DNA of 64,000 bases from Pleionea sediminis (GTDB lineage Bacteria > Pseudomonadota > Gammaproteobacteria > Enterobacterales > Kangiellaceae): contig NZ_SUNB01000001.1 of NCBI RefSeq assembly GCF_007570825.1, forward strand, positions 1,240,001 through 1,304,000, in the 5' to 3' direction. Shown here piece after piece: positions 18,430 through 27,760 of the stretch. The notes under the pieces were generated by a model, which was given only the letters and a program-made list of their open reading frames with translations, searched no databases and was not told the DNA's origin. The stretch's first letter is position 1, and each line of letters starts with the position of its first letter. The translations under genes were made by a program, and so were the position numbers.

Positions 18430-19278
18430 TTATAGAGCTAGAGTTGCTCTGTGAGTTGATTCCTTACTGACGGAGAGGTTGTCGCCATCACCAATCGCAG
18501 GTACTGGTAACTTGATTTCAGGAATAAGCTTTTCTTTCCAATAGTCTGAAACGGTAACTAACTGATATCTTTCTGCGATATTCGGTAGTTCTCGCTCCAA
18601 CAACTTCAATGTCTCTCGATATGGATGTCCAATCACAACAACTTCTCCTTGAGCATCAGCAATTTGTAAAGCTCTTCGCCATTGCTCCTCAATCACATGC
18701 TGCTCTTTTGATGGATCCAAGAAGACATCACGATCGAGTGAAGGGATACCAGCAAGTTCAGCGGACTGAAGGGCTACAGAATTCGCCGCCGTTTTACTAT
18801 CGACAAAGTACAAACCATGCTTTGCTGCATGACTCATAATCCAGTCCATATGAGCTTTTGAACCCGTCATGACACTTCCCATATGATTATTAAACCCAAT
18901 AACAAAAGGAATTTGACGTAAGTTTTCATCGAACAATTTTTGGGCTTCTTGTTCATTATGTCGTTTGACCAAGGCACCCTTTCCTAATAGGTCTGGCCGA
19001 GTTGTTGCTTCCATAGGAAAGTGCAACATTACGTCGTGCCCTTTCAAAAAAGCTTGTTCTGCTAAACGCTTTGCAAAAGGAGTGTTCGGTAAAAAAGCTA
19101 AATTTAACGCTACGGGAAGATTAAGCACTCGCTTTCCCAAATGAAAATTATCACCGAGATCATCTATTATCAGAATTAATTTAGGCTTTTTCACAGGAAG
19201 AAGGTATTCGCCTCGGTCCAGGGCAACAGCACAGTTAAAGCTGAATAAACCTATAAACAGGCAGCAAACTCGTAACAT
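18430..19278 (-). CDS. yibQ: Divergent polysaccharide deacetylase family protein YibQ
   Basis: Periplasmic protein of the divergent polysaccharide deacetylase (NodB-fold) family. A signal peptide (about 1-19) precedes the domain starting with LILIIDDLGDN, followed by LNLAFLPNTPF, the HDVMLHFPME segment, FNNHMGS and VVVIGHPYRET. The Asp pair and His residues of the fold are retained. Substrate and activity are not established for YibQ. The order gpmI-envC-(ctpA)-yibQ matches the E. coli envC-yibQ neighbourhood. It follows ctpA by 25 bases and is probably in its operon. Confidence 0.88.
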   Translation of the reverse strand: MLRVCCLFIGLFSFNCAVALDRGEYLLPVKKPKLILIIDDLGDNFHLGKRVLNLPVALNLAFLPNTPFAKRLAEQAFLKGHDVMLHFPMEATTRPDLLGKGALVKRHNEQEAQKLFDENLRQIPFVIGFNNHMGSVMTGSKAHMDWIMSHAAKHGLYFVDSKTAANSVALQSAELAGIPSLDRDVFLDPSKEQHVIEEQWRRALQIADAQGEVVVIGHPYRETLKLLERELPNIAERYQLVTVSDYWKEKLIPEIKLPVPAIGDGDNLSVSKESTHRATLAL

Positions 19279-19303
19279 CCGCGTACTTCAATTGTTATTT
19301 TTT

Positions 19304-20482
19304 CTAGAGCTTACGCTCTGATTGCTCCGCTAGCAAGGTCACCGCCTGCTCTAACCACAAATCCTCAGAGCCGTCCTCCGAATTTGCGGAAACAGTCACA
19401 TCTGGCTTGATACCAAGTCCATGAATAGAGCGTCCTTTTGGAGTGTAATACCGAGACGTTGTTAATTTGATGGCAGCGTTGTGACGAATGGGTAAGATGG
19501 ATTGCACAACACCTTTTCCATAAGATTTACTACCTAAAACAAGAGCGCGATGATGATCTTGTAGAGCACCAGCAACAATTTCCGAAGCTGATGCCGATCG
19601 TTCATTGATGAGCACGACCATTGGCACAAGCTCTAAAGAATCTCCTGGATTTGCAAAGTAACGTTGAATACTATCAGCAGCTCGACCTTCGGTCGAAACG
19701 ATAACTCCAGTCTCGAGTAGTAAATCAGCAACATCAACAGCAGCTCTCAAAACGCCACCAGGATTATTTCTTAAATCAAGAATTAAGCCATTCATTGCTT
19801 TGCCTGATGTTTGATTCAAAATAGCTTTTTCTAATTCGTAGCCACTATCTCGTTGAAAAACACTTAACTCTACATGCCAGTAACCATCTGCGAGTTCCTT
19901 CACAATAACACTCTTCATCTCTAATGTTTCGCGAATTAAGTGATATTGAATTTCCTCTCCTTTTCCTTGTGGAACGACACGGAGCTGAATCGGTTCGCCC
20001 GCTTTTCCTCGCATTGCATCAATGGCTTTATCAACTCCCGCTTCTGCGACTACAATCGAATCAACCGCAACAATTAAATCATTCGCTTTTATACCCGCCC
20101 TTTGAGCTGGTGAGCCATCCAATGTTTTCACTATCTTAATATGCTTCTCTTCAGAAACAACTTCGACGCCCAATCCATCGTAAACACCCTCAGAACTTGC
20201 TTGAAGGTCCATTAGATCGTCTTCATTTAAGTAGCCAGAATAAGGGTCCAGCGACTTGAGCATTCCGTTAATTGCCCCTTCTAATAGTTGTTTGTCATCA
20301 ACTCGATCAACATAACTTTGCTTAATTTTCCAATAAGTATCGGCGAAAGCTTTGAGTTGTTCCATTGGGATTGGAGGTTCAACCGACCGTGAAGAGTCTT
20401 TTTCGGCATTTCGTGCAACAGCCGAAGAACATAGACACAAAAGAAAAAATGCAGACAAGGATCGCAACAAGGAGCGAAGCAT
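19304..20482 (-). CDS. ctpA: S41 family C-terminal processing peptidase (CtpA/Prc-like)
   Basis: Periplasmic serine protease. A signal peptide (about 1-23) and an N-terminal helical segment (YWKIKQSYVD) precede a PDZ domain (about 95-180; GLGVEV, RAGIKANDLIVAVD). The peptidase core has NPGGVLRAAVDVADLL, the catalytic Ser in NERSASASEIVAGAL and the catalytic Lys in GSKSYGKGVVQ. At 392 residues it is typical. Members trim C-termini of envelope proteins and, in several bacteria, degrade peptidoglycan hydrolases. Its position beside envC, an amidase activator, fits a cell-wall role. It is separated from envC by 298 bases, so it probably has its own promoter. Confidence 0.93.
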   Translation of the reverse strand: MLRSLLRSLSAFFLLCLCSSAVARNAEKDSSRSVEPPIPMEQLKAFADTYWKIKQSYVDRVDDKQLLEGAINGMLKSLDPYSGYLNEDDLMDLQASSEGVYDGLGVEVVSEEKHIKIVKTLDGSPAQRAGIKANDLIVAVDSIVVAEAGVDKAIDAMRGKAGEPIQLRVVPQGKGEEIQYHLIRETLEMKSVIVKELADGYWHVELSVFQRDSGYELEKAILNQTSGKAMNGLILDLRNNPGGVLRAAVDVADLLLETGVIVSTEGRAADSIQRYFANPGDSLELVPMVVLINERSASASEIVAGALQDHHRALVLGSKSYGKGVVQSILPIRHNAAIKLTTSRYYTPKGRSIHGLGIKPDVTVSANSEDGSEDLWLEQAVTLLAEQSERKL

Positions 20483-20780
20483 AATACAGACCTCAATTCA
20501 AAACCGCTCTATTTTCACTATAGACCAATCAATAAATCTATGCCTGCAATATTCCTCATAATGATAAAAATCACTCTAACTACAGTGGTTTTAAGAATTA
20601 AATTCTATTTAGCGGGTCTTTGAATAACTATTATTAAAAAAGTTATACCTTTTCTATTAACAAAAATTAAACATTTTTGATTCACAGAAACTGGAACTAA
20701 TGAAATTTGATCAATAACTTGAGAAATTAATATGCACTAAAATGAACCATTCATGCTCACTCAAATGCACTGGGGCTAAC

Positions 20781-21932
20781 TTAACTGCGAATCCATTGCA
20801 TGGGGTTTCGAGCTTTACCTTGATGACGTATTTCAAAATACAACCCTGGAGACTGCTTACCTCCGCTTTGTCCTACAGTCGCAATCATCTCTCCTGCTTC
20901 CACCCAGTCACCAACCTCTTTGAATAAAGACTGATTATTTCCATACAAACTCATATAGCCTTTGCCATGATCGACAATAACTAACAATCCAAATCCTCTT
21001 AACCAATCACTAAAAATTACTCTTCCATGGAAAACAGCGGCAACTTCTTTACCTTCCGAAGTTGATATCCGAATACCATTACTTCGAATTCCCTGGTTAA
21101 TTCTTTCACCATAGTTTAAAGAAAGTCGTCCTTTAATCGGCCAGGCAAGTTTACCTTTAACTTTTGCTAAGCCTTCCAGGTTTTGCTGTTTAAAAATTTC
21201 CCTCAAAGCTCGCTGCATTTGCTGAAGTAAAGACTCAAGTTCTTCTTCATTCTCTCTTAAGTTCAATAACTTTTTGTCTTGTGATGCGATGCTTTTTGCT
21301 AACTGAGCAACTTCTTTTTTTCGTTGCTCTTTTAAAGAAAAAAGTCTTTTTTGCTCTTTTTTCTGTGATGCTTCTAAGACGGCCAGTTCTTTTATAGCGG
21401 TTTGTATATCTTCACGCACTTGAGCTAACTCAACGATCGTTTCACCTAACTCTTTAATACTGTCAGTACGAGCACGATTGAGGTAATCGTAATAACTTAA
21501 AATACGGCCTAACTTTTCAGGATGCTCTTGGTTTAACAATAATTTTAAATATTCCTGCCTTCCAGTTGAATAAGCGCTACGCAATTGTTGCGCTAACACA
21601 GCCTGATGTTTCACTTTTTGTTTTTGGAGTTCCTTCTCTTGGACCTTATTGGAAGCAAGCTTTTTTTCTTCACGACTAATTTGGTTCTGGGTAGCTCTCA
21701 ATATTTTGGCTGCCGAGTTAATTCTTTTTTCTGTTTTGCGTAAGGACTGAGTAGCGCTATTGTATTCTTTACGTTGACTTGAAAGCTTTCTTTGAACCGA
21801 CTGAATCTTTTCTTTAACTTCCTGCAATTCCTTTTCAGCTTGCTCTTTTTTTTCGCTCGCTTGCAACCAGAGCGAGCTCAAAATCAGAGCAAGACTTAAC
21901 AAACTTAATCCAAAATATCGGGAAATTGACAA
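20781..21932 (-). CDS. envC: Murein hydrolase activator EnvC
   Basis: Periplasmic activator of the cell-division amidases AmiA and AmiB. A signal peptide is followed by a long coiled coil (about 25-250) and a C-terminal LytM/M23 domain (about 262-380). The LytM domain is degenerate: the zinc-binding HxxxD position reads NQGIRSN and the usual HxHFE reads LYFEIR, as expected for EnvC proteins that activate rather than cut. At 383 residues it is slightly shorter than E. coli EnvC (419). The start is TTG with GGAG six bases upstream, 14 bases after the gpmI stop, so the two are co-transcribed. Confidence 0.93.
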   Translation of the reverse strand: MSISRYFGLSLLSLALILSSLWLQASEKKEQAEKELQEVKEKIQSVQRKLSSQRKEYNSATQSLRKTEKRINSAAKILRATQNQISREEKKLASNKVQEKELQKQKVKHQAVLAQQLRSAYSTGRQEYLKLLLNQEHPEKLGRILSYYDYLNRARTDSIKELGETIVELAQVREDIQTAIKELAVLEASQKKEQKRLFSLKEQRKKEVAQLAKSIASQDKKLLNLRENEEELESLLQQMQRALREIFKQQNLEGLAKVKGKLAWPIKGRLSLNYGERINQGIRSNGIRISTSEGKEVAAVFHGRVIFSDWLRGFGLLVIVDHGKGYMSLYGNNQSLFKEVGDWVEAGEMIATVGQSGGKQSPGLYFEIRHQGKARNPMQWIRS

Positions 21933-21946
21933 TTGAAACTCCGACT

Positions 21947-23488
21947 CTATTGTTCAGTCAGTTTCATAATGGGGCGTCCCGTCATTTCTTTTGGAATTTC
22001 GAGCCCCAACAAGGAAAGTAATGTTGGAGCAACATCGGCCAACACTCCATCTTCAACGACAACGTCTGCATCGCGTCCATAATAAATAAAGGGAACTGGA
22101 CCACTGGTATGCGCTGTATGAGCTTGTCCCGTCGAATGATCAAGCATTTTCTCCGCATTACCATGGTCTGCAGTAATCAAAACCTCTGCACTAGCTTTGT
22201 CGAGTGCACTAACTATTCTTCCCAAACAAACATCAATGGTTTCTATCGCTTTACGCGTCGCCTCAAAATTACCCGTATGTCCAACCATATCTGGATTAGC
22301 ATAGTTACCAATTATCACTTTAAACTGTTTAGACTCGATAGCTTCAACCAATTCATCCGTCATTTTTTCAGCATTCATTTCTGGCTGCAGATCGTAGGTT
22401 GCAACCTTCGGTGAAGGAATAAGCTTCCTTTCTTCTCCATCAAATGGTTTTTCCACACCACCGTTAAAGAAAAAGGTTACATGAGCGTATTTTTCTGTTT
22501 CTGCAATTCGTAATTGTTTGTAGCCCAGTGATTCAATATATTCGCCCAAAACATTTTTATGCCGGAGAGGAGGAAAAGCGACAGGAGCATCTATATCCGC
22601 TGCGTACTGAGTGAGCATCACAAAGTCCGCTAACTTAGGGTTCTTTTTACGCTTAAAGCCCGCAAACTCTTTATCAACAAAAGCACGAGAAATCTGCCGT
22701 GCTCGATCAGCTCGATAATTTATAAATAATAAAGCATCGCCATCACCAATGGTAATAGGGTCGCCAATTAGCGTTGTGCGAACAAACTCATCATTTTCGT
22801 CACGAGAGTAGGCAGCTTCTAAAGCATCTAAAGCGGACGTTGCCTGGAAATCGGCGATGCCTGAAGTCATCATATCGTAAGCTTTTTCGATTCGATCCCA
22901 TCGTTGATCTCGGTCCATCGCGAAATAACGCCCAGTCATGGAAACGATTTTTCCTAGACCAAGTTCTTCTATTTTCTTTTCAACGGCCTCGATAGACTCT
23001 TTTGCACTGCGCGGAGGCATGTCTCGACCATCCAAAAAGGCATGAATATACAATTGTTTAGCACCGCGCTTTTTCGCCATTTCCATCAAAGCAAATAAGT
23101 GGTCTTGATGGCTATGGACTCCGCCAGGCGATAGTAAGCCCATCAAATGGACAGCACCATCATTCTTGATCGCCTTATCGATTGCTGCTGTCAAAGCTGG
23201 ATTTTCAAAAAAATCGCCATCTTGAATCGATTTTGAAATACGCGTGTAATCTTGGTAAACCACTCGACCCGCTCCCAGGTTTAAGTGACCCACTTCGGAG
23301 TTACCCATTTGTCCTTGGGGTAAGCCGACATCAATTCCAGAACCTGATATCAATGTATGAGGAGAATTGCTCCATAACCGATCGAAGTTGGGGGTGTTTG
23401 CCGCCAAAATAGCATTGTTTTCTGGCTCTTCACTGTATCCCCAGCCATCGAGGATCAATAAAACCATCGAAGAAGGTGTTGCCGACAT
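21947..23488 (-). CDS. gpmI: 2,3-bisphosphoglycerate-independent phosphoglycerate mutase
   Basis: Interconverts 3- and 2-phosphoglycerate in glycolysis and gluconeogenesis with two manganese ions. The alkaline-phosphatase-like core begins with [10 protein letters not shown]; the phosphoserine nucleophile is Ser64 in [16 protein letters not shown]. Other metal-site motifs are ADHGNAEKM and [16 protein letters not shown]. The inserted phosphotransferase domain carries [18 protein letters not shown] and [12 protein letters not shown]. At 513 residues the length is exact for the family. It is the first gene of the gpmI-envC unit. Confidence 0.97.
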   Translation of the reverse strand: MSATPSSMVLLILDGWGYSEEPENNAILAANTPNFDRLWSNSPHTLISGSGIDVGLPQGQMGNSEVGHLNLGAGRVVYQDYTRISKSIQDGDFFENPALTAAIDKAIKNDGAVHLMGLLSPGGVHSHQDHLFALMEMAKKRGAKQLYIHAFLDGRDMPPRSAKESIEAVEKKIEELGLGKIVSMTGRYFAMDRDQRWDRIEKAYDMMTSGIADFQATSALDALEAAYSRDENDEFVRTTLIGDPITIGDGDALLFINYRADRARQISRAFVDKEFAGFKRKKNPKLADFVMLTQYAADIDAPVAFPPLRHKNVLGEYIESLGYKQLRIAETEKYAHVTFFFNGGVEKPFDGEERKLIPSPKVATYDLQPEMNAEKMTDELVEAIESKQFKVIIGNYANPDMVGHTGNFEATRKAIETIDVCLGRIVSALDKASAEVLITADHGNAEKMLDHSTGQAHTAHTSGPVPFIYYGRDADVVVEDGVLADVAPTLLSLLGLEIPKEMTGRPIMKLTEQ

Positions 23489-23703
23489 AATGAATAATGT
23501 ACCTGTACTAAAAAGAATCTCGAATACTAGAAACGCGATTATACATGAGAACGCTCAAAGTTCATCTGTGCAGATATCATCCCCCATGCATTACCGCGGA
23601 GTAGTTCGCTGTTTCGAGAATCAATAACAGGTTCTTTTTGAGACATCGCAGATGATCAGTTATGCTCAATATCTTACGAGGCTTTATAATACAAATACTC
23701 TAG

Positions 23704-25296
23704 ATGCTATTCAGGCCCAAATCTCCCAATGTGCTATCACTCTTTTCGAGCGGATGGCTAATGATGTTGCTAGTGTCTTCCGCTGGCGTACTAATATGCC
23801 ATTGGGCAGGCTATTGGATACCTTTATATGGACCCATCAACCAGCTGATCGTTGCCAAAATTACTGGTCCAACGCCTTATCTGGATATCATAGTCGGCAT
23901 TGGCGTACTCATAAGCATTACCAGTTTTGTCTTAGCATATCGACTAAAAATAAGCGTTAGCACACTTATTTTGTTGGTAAGCAGCATGATTTTTTGGGCT
24001 GGGTATTGGTGGTATGCAGCGTCCAAACAATTGCAATTTCCAATTATTGAGTATTCCGCATTTATTTTATTAGGTTGGGTTTTTGGACTTATCGAAAAAT
24101 ATCACGAATACCCTTTGCAAAATATTTTTGAATCTCGGCGAGAGTGGGGACTCTTGTCTGCCAAATATTTTAAGAATGAAAATCAACTCAGTAAAGCCTG
24201 GGAGATTCTCAAGCAACTGGGGCAGCACCGTGATGTTCTGGAATTGAGTTATCAATTTGCCGAACACTGTGAAAGGAAAAGAGAATACGAGCTCGCCAAA
24301 GAGGTATACCAAACTCTGAGTAAAGGCAAAGGATTTAAAGACAGTCATGCCAAACTCGAGCGTCTCTCTCAAATACGGCAAACCAATCCAGGTTTCACAG
24401 GGACTATTGCTCTAGAAAGTACGCTGATGGTGCCAGGTGGCGCCATTCAACCACCAACTCTGGGTCGTTATCGAATTGACAGTGTACTCGGAAAGGGGGC
24501 AATGGGTGTGGTTTATCGCGGTATTGATCCCGCAATTAATCGCGAAGTCGCCATTAAAACACTTGCCTTGTCAGAGGAATTCGATGATGGCGAAGAGCAA
24601 ACTGCAAGACGGCGTTTTTTCCGTGAAGCAGAAACTGCAGGAAAGCTCAATCATCCGAATATTGTTACGATCTACGATGTGGGTGAAGAAAATGAACTCG
24701 CGTTTATCGCAATGGATTTATTACCGGGCGTACCTCTCGATAAACATAATAAACCCAATACGCTTTTGGCCGTACCTTTGGTCTATCAGATTTTAGTTCA
24801 AATCTCAGCAGGGATTAGTTATGCCCACCAAAAAGGTGTTGTTCATAGAGATATTAAGCCAGCCAATATCATTTACGATGACGAAAAGCATTCCGTTATT
24901 ATCACCGACTTCGGCATAGCGCATGTCACAGATCAAAGTAAAACTCGGACTGGTGCTATTTTGGGCAGTCCTTTTTACATGTCTCCAGAACAAATTCAGG
25001 GTAAACGTGTCGACGGTCGCAGTGATATTTTTAGTTTAGGTGTAACCTTCTACCAGCTTCTGACCGGTGAACTTCCATTTACTGGAGACTCGCTAGCAAC
25101 GGTAGCTCTTAAAATTACTACTAAGAAACATGAACAGGTTCGCAAAATTCGGGCTGATTTACCGCCAAGTGCGAGTAGAATTATTAATAAGGCATTACAG
25201 AAAGAGCCTGAAAAGCGATATCAATCGGTCGATGAGTTTCAAGAAGCCTTAGAAAATGCTTTAAGGCGCGATTTTAATCTCAGCCCGTTTAACTAG
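23704..25296 (+). CDS. Membrane Ser/Thr protein kinase (Hanks type) with N-terminal membrane domain
   Basis: Eukaryotic-like kinase with an inverted layout. Four membrane helices come first (about 18-135), then a helical, TPR-like segment (about 145-235), a Thr-rich linker (TGTIALESTLMVPGG) and the kinase at the C-terminus. Kinase motifs are complete: GKGAMG (263-268), VAIK with Lys285, HRDIKPAN with Asp383, TDFG, the activation loop ending in GSPFYMSPEQ and a normal helical lobe. Most bacterial kinases of this group put the kinase before the single membrane helix. A TATAAT box at 23685-23690 lies very close to the ATG at 23704; Met20 or Met21 are alternative starts. PP2C and FHA genes follow directly, forming a kinase-phosphatase-reader set. 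Confidence 0.92.
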   Translation: MLFRPKSPNVLSLFSSGWLMMLLVSSAGVLICHWAGYWIPLYGPINQLIVAKITGPTPYLDIIVGIGVLISITSFVLAYRLKISVSTLILLVSSMIFWAGYWWYAASKQLQFPIIEYSAFILLGWVFGLIEKYHEYPLQNIFESRREWGLLSAKYFKNENQLSKAWEILKQLGQHRDVLELSYQFAEHCERKREYELAKEVYQTLSKGKGFKDSHAKLERLSQIRQTNPGFTGTIALESTLMVPGGAIQPPTLGRYRIDSVLGKGAMGVVYRGIDPAINREVAIKTLALSEEFDDGEEQTARRRFFREAETAGKLNHPNIVTIYDVGEENELAFIAMDLLPGVPLDKHNKPNTLLAVPLVYQILVQISAGISYAHQKGVVHRDIKPANIIYDDEKHSVIITDFGIAHVTDQSKTRTGAILGSPFYMSPEQIQGKRVDGRSDIFSLGVTFYQLLTGELPFTGDSLATVALKITTKKHEQVRKIRADLPPSASRIINKALQKEPEKRYQSVDEFQEALENALRRDFNLSPFN

Positions 25297-25313
25297 AGGA
25301 TTCTTCTTACCCC

Positions 25314-26075
25314 ATGAAACCTTTTACATGGAAGGTAACCGGAATGTCAGACCAGGGCAAAAAGCGCCCCAACAACGAAGATGCTATTGGCTGGCAAGTC
25401 GATGCTGACAAGGGTTGGTTGTGCGCTGTTATTGCTGACGGAATGGGCGGACATGCCGCAGGAGAGGTTGCAAGTAATATCGCCCGAACTCAATTTCTAG
25501 ATTTGGTTGAAGAGCTATTCTCGAGCCCAAACGATAGTTTCCCTAACGAACAAACAATGCGTGAAGCCTTGTCGGACTACGTCTCTCAAGTTGACGTTCA
25601 GATTAAGCAGCATGCCAAGCAACATCCAGAAGATGAAGGTCTTGGCACGACAATGGTTGCAATCATTCTCTACGCCAATCAGTGCTGGATAGTCAACATT
25701 GGCGACTCCAGATGTTATCGCTTTCGCAACAACGAATTACAACAGCTTACTCGAGACGATACACTCATACAAAGCTGGCTCGAAAAAGGTCAAATTAGTC
25801 CAGAAAATATCGATAGCTCGCCTTATAAAAATGTGCTCACTCAGGCATTGGGCTCTAAAGAAACGCTGACACCACAAATTCTGTCAATCGCGATTCAGCA
25901 AGGAGATCGTTTCTTGTTATGCAGTGATGGTCTAAGCAACTGCATGTCAAACGCATTTATTAGCGATACACTACAACAATACGCATTAAACGAATCAACT
26001 AAACAATTACTTGATGAAGCGCTCAGTGCAGGCGCGCCAGATAACGTATCATTAATCGTTGTAGCTCAACATTAA
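25314..26075 (+). CDS. PP2C-type Ser/Thr protein phosphatase
   Basis: Manganese-dependent phosphatase that would reverse the action of the neighbouring kinase. All PPM motifs are visible in order: RPNNEDAIG, VIADGMGGHAAGEVAS, GTTMVAII, NIGDSRCYRF, LTRDDTLIQSWLEKGQI, TQALGSKE, LLCSDGLSNCM and GAPDNVSLIVV. The metal-binding Asp residues are therefore intact. At 253 residues it is the usual size for bacterial Stp/PrpC proteins and has no membrane helix. It begins 17 bases after the kinase stop and is followed by an FHA protein after 14 bases, so the three form an operon. Confidence 0.95.
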   Translation: MKPFTWKVTGMSDQGKKRPNNEDAIGWQVDADKGWLCAVIADGMGGHAAGEVASNIARTQFLDLVEELFSSPNDSFPNEQTMREALSDYVSQVDVQIKQHAKQHPEDEGLGTTMVAIILYANQCWIVNIGDSRCYRFRNNELQQLTRDDTLIQSWLEKGQISPENIDSSPYKNVLTQALGSKETLTPQILSIAIQQGDRFLLCSDGLSNCMSNAFISDTLQQYALNESTKQLLDEALSAGAPDNVSLIVVAQH

Positions 26076-26089
26076 CAGTGGAGTAATTA

Positions 26090-26440
26090 ATGGCTTATTT
26101 AGGATTAATTGTTGATGACGTGGTTGTCAATAAATTCGAATTGAATAACGGTGTACTTACAATTGGTCGTGCACCCGATAATGACGTGCAAATTCAGGAT
26201 AATTCGGTCAGCAGCTTTCATGCTCAAATTTTGCACGAGGAAGACGAATATCTCGAAGATCAAAATCACTATGAAATTGAAGATTTAAAAAGTACCAACT
26301 CAACGCGTGTTAATGGCGTAAAAATCGAAAAACAAAAGCTTAACAATGGTGATCTAATAGAGATTGGCTATAGCAAGTTTCGCTTTGTCGATAAGACGCA
26401 AACTAACCTTGATCGAACAGCAGTTATCCTTCCTGATTAA
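26090..26440 (+). CDS. Small FHA-domain protein
   Basis: Single forkhead-associated domain that would bind phosphothreonine made by the nearby kinase. Core motifs are present: LTIGRAPDNDV with Gly-Arg, SVSSFHAQI with Ser and His, and DLKSTNSTRVNG with the phosphate-reading Ser/Asn loop. An acidic loop (HEEDEYLEDQNHY) is inserted between strands. The C-terminal tail has Thr residues (DKTQTNLDRTAV) that could be phosphorylation sites. At 116 residues it is just the domain, so it probably works as an adaptor. A 106-base gap follows before the rhomboid gene. Confidence 0.93.
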   Translation: MAYLGLIVDDVVVNKFELNNGVLTIGRAPDNDVQIQDNSVSSFHAQILHEEDEYLEDQNHYEIEDLKSTNSTRVNGVKIEKQKLNNGDLIEIGYSKFRFVDKTQTNLDRTAVILPD

Positions 26441-26546
26441 TTTTTCATATTAACAATAAAATGTAATAAAACTCGGCATTCTTTGACTATCATAGTAACA
26501 ACAAAATCTTTGGATTAACGGTTACTGTCAAGGAAATGAATGTCGA

Positions 26547-27107
26547 GTGAAATATCAACTAAACGGAATAAAATTTATACTATTTGCCATAGCGATCCTT
26601 TGGCTTGTGGAATTTATCAATATATTCACAGGGCGAGCGCTTGAAAGTTTTGGTATTTTACCAAGACAATGGTCACATGCTTACGGCATTTTCACGGCTC
26701 CGCTCATCCATGGTGGACTTTGGCACTTGCTTGGGAATAGCATTCCGCTTGCAATACTTGCATTTTTAGTTCATCAAACACGTAACTTGCTCGCAGTCAC
26801 TTTCATTGTCTGGCTAGGTTCCGGTTTAATTGTATGGTTGGTCGGGCGACATGCGTATCATATTGGTGCATCAGGTTTAGTACTTGGCTATTGGGGATTC
26901 TTACTCGCCAATGGTTGGATCAATCATTCGATTAAAAATATATTACTTAGTTTTGTTGCGCTGTTTATTTATGGTGGCCTATTTTTTAGCTTAATCGATT
27001 TTCGCGGTTTTATCAGTTTTGAAGGACATTTAGCAGGATTTATTTGCGGCATAATCGCTGCCTACTTAGTGAAAGAAAACTCAAAGTCTTCGGGGGAAAG
27101 CTTATGA
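26547..27107 (+). CDS. Rhomboid family intramembrane serine protease
   Basis: Six-helix intramembrane protease of 186 residues. The catalytic Ser is in GASGLVLGY (helix 4), preceded by HGGLWHLLGNS in helix 2, which provides the His and Asn of the oxyanion site; the catalytic His is in GHLAGFICG in helix 6. The start is GTG; the SD-like AAGGA lies about 12 bases upstream. The stop overlaps the start of the next gene (ATGA), so translation is coupled to the yqiJ-like gene. Substrates are unknown. Proximity to flotillin and kinase genes suggests a role in membrane-protein signalling or quality control; a rhombosortase role for GlyGly-CTERM proteins is possible but the sequence looks like a general rhomboid. 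Confidence 0.88.
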   Translation: MKYQLNGIKFILFAIAILWLVEFINIFTGRALESFGILPRQWSHAYGIFTAPLIHGGLWHLLGNSIPLAILAFLVHQTRNLLAVTFIVWLGSGLIVWLVGRHAYHIGASGLVLGYWGFLLANGWINHSIKNILLSFVALFIYGGLFFSLIDFRGFISFEGHLAGFICGIIAAYLVKENSKSSGESL

Positions 27108-27745
27108 ATGAAATTTGGAGTATTGCCAGTAGTTTTCCAACGTCTATTTTTACGACAATAAACTTAATATTAATAGGATATTGGTTAATAGTTGCATTCG
27201 GACTACTCGACTTTGATTTTTTCGATTTAGATATCGATACCGATGCAGATGTTTCCGATCTGAGCGGGTTTGCCACATTTCTCGCAACACTAGGTTTAAC
27301 AGGTGTACCTATTACCATCGTATTAACAATACTAATGTTTTGCGCCTGGCTCATTAGCTATATTGCATCGAAATATTTATTTTTTTGGGTTGAGAGTGAA
27401 AGCTTAATGTGGCTAATTGGAAGCCTTACATCGATAGGAAGCCTTGCCCTTGCTCTTCCTATTACTGCTTGGTGTATACGCCCATTAAGAAAATTATTTA
27501 AAAAACTTCACGGCGGTAGCGATAACAAAAACTTATTGGGTCGTCCTTGCCGAGTTCGCTCCTCAAAGGTAAATAAAACTTTTGGTGAGGCAGTTTGTGA
27601 TTTTGATGGCGCCAGTTTACTACTAAAAGTTCGTGCAGACGAAAAATACCAATTTAAGCGCGGTGATACCGCCTACATTGTCGACTATGATGCTACTAAA
27701 AGTGTTTACTTTTTAGTCGATAAAAACGATTTTCATAACAGTTAA
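27104..27745 (+). CDS. yqiJ: YqiJ-like OB-fold inner-membrane protein
   Basis: Inner-membrane partner of YqiK-type flotillins. Three membrane helices lie at about 15-38, 62-90 and 100-125, with an acidic DFDFFDLDIDTDADV loop between the first two. A C-terminal OB-fold domain of NfeD type follows (about 145-210; LLGRPCRVRSSKV, GDTAYIVDYD). The ATG at 27104 overlaps the rhomboid stop by four bases and gives 213 residues, matching the family; starts further upstream would lie within the rhomboid frame. The flotillin gene follows after 15 bases. E. coli has the same yqiJ-yqiK pair. Confidence 0.87.
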   Translation: MNEIWSIASSFPTSIFTTINLILIGYWLIVAFGLLDFDFFDLDIDTDADVSDLSGFATFLATLGLTGVPITIVLTILMFCAWLISYIASKYLFFWVESESLMWLIGSLTSIGSLALALPITAWCIRPLRKLFKKLHGGSDNKNLLGRPCRVRSSKVNKTFGEAVCDFDGASLLLKVRADEKYQFKRGDTAYIVDYDATKSVYFLVDKNDFHNS

Positions 27746-27760
27746 TATAACGAGGGAAAT

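Noticed and set aside
20483-20780. Hidden small gene or RNA in the ctpA-envC gap
   Set aside because: No good frame, ribosome site or strong hairpin; it is AT-rich and probably holds only the ctpA promoter.
23704-26440. Type VI secretion regulatory genes (PpkA/PppA/Fha)
   Set aside because: The kinase-phosphatase-FHA set is similar, but no tss genes are present and the following genes are rhomboid and flotillin.
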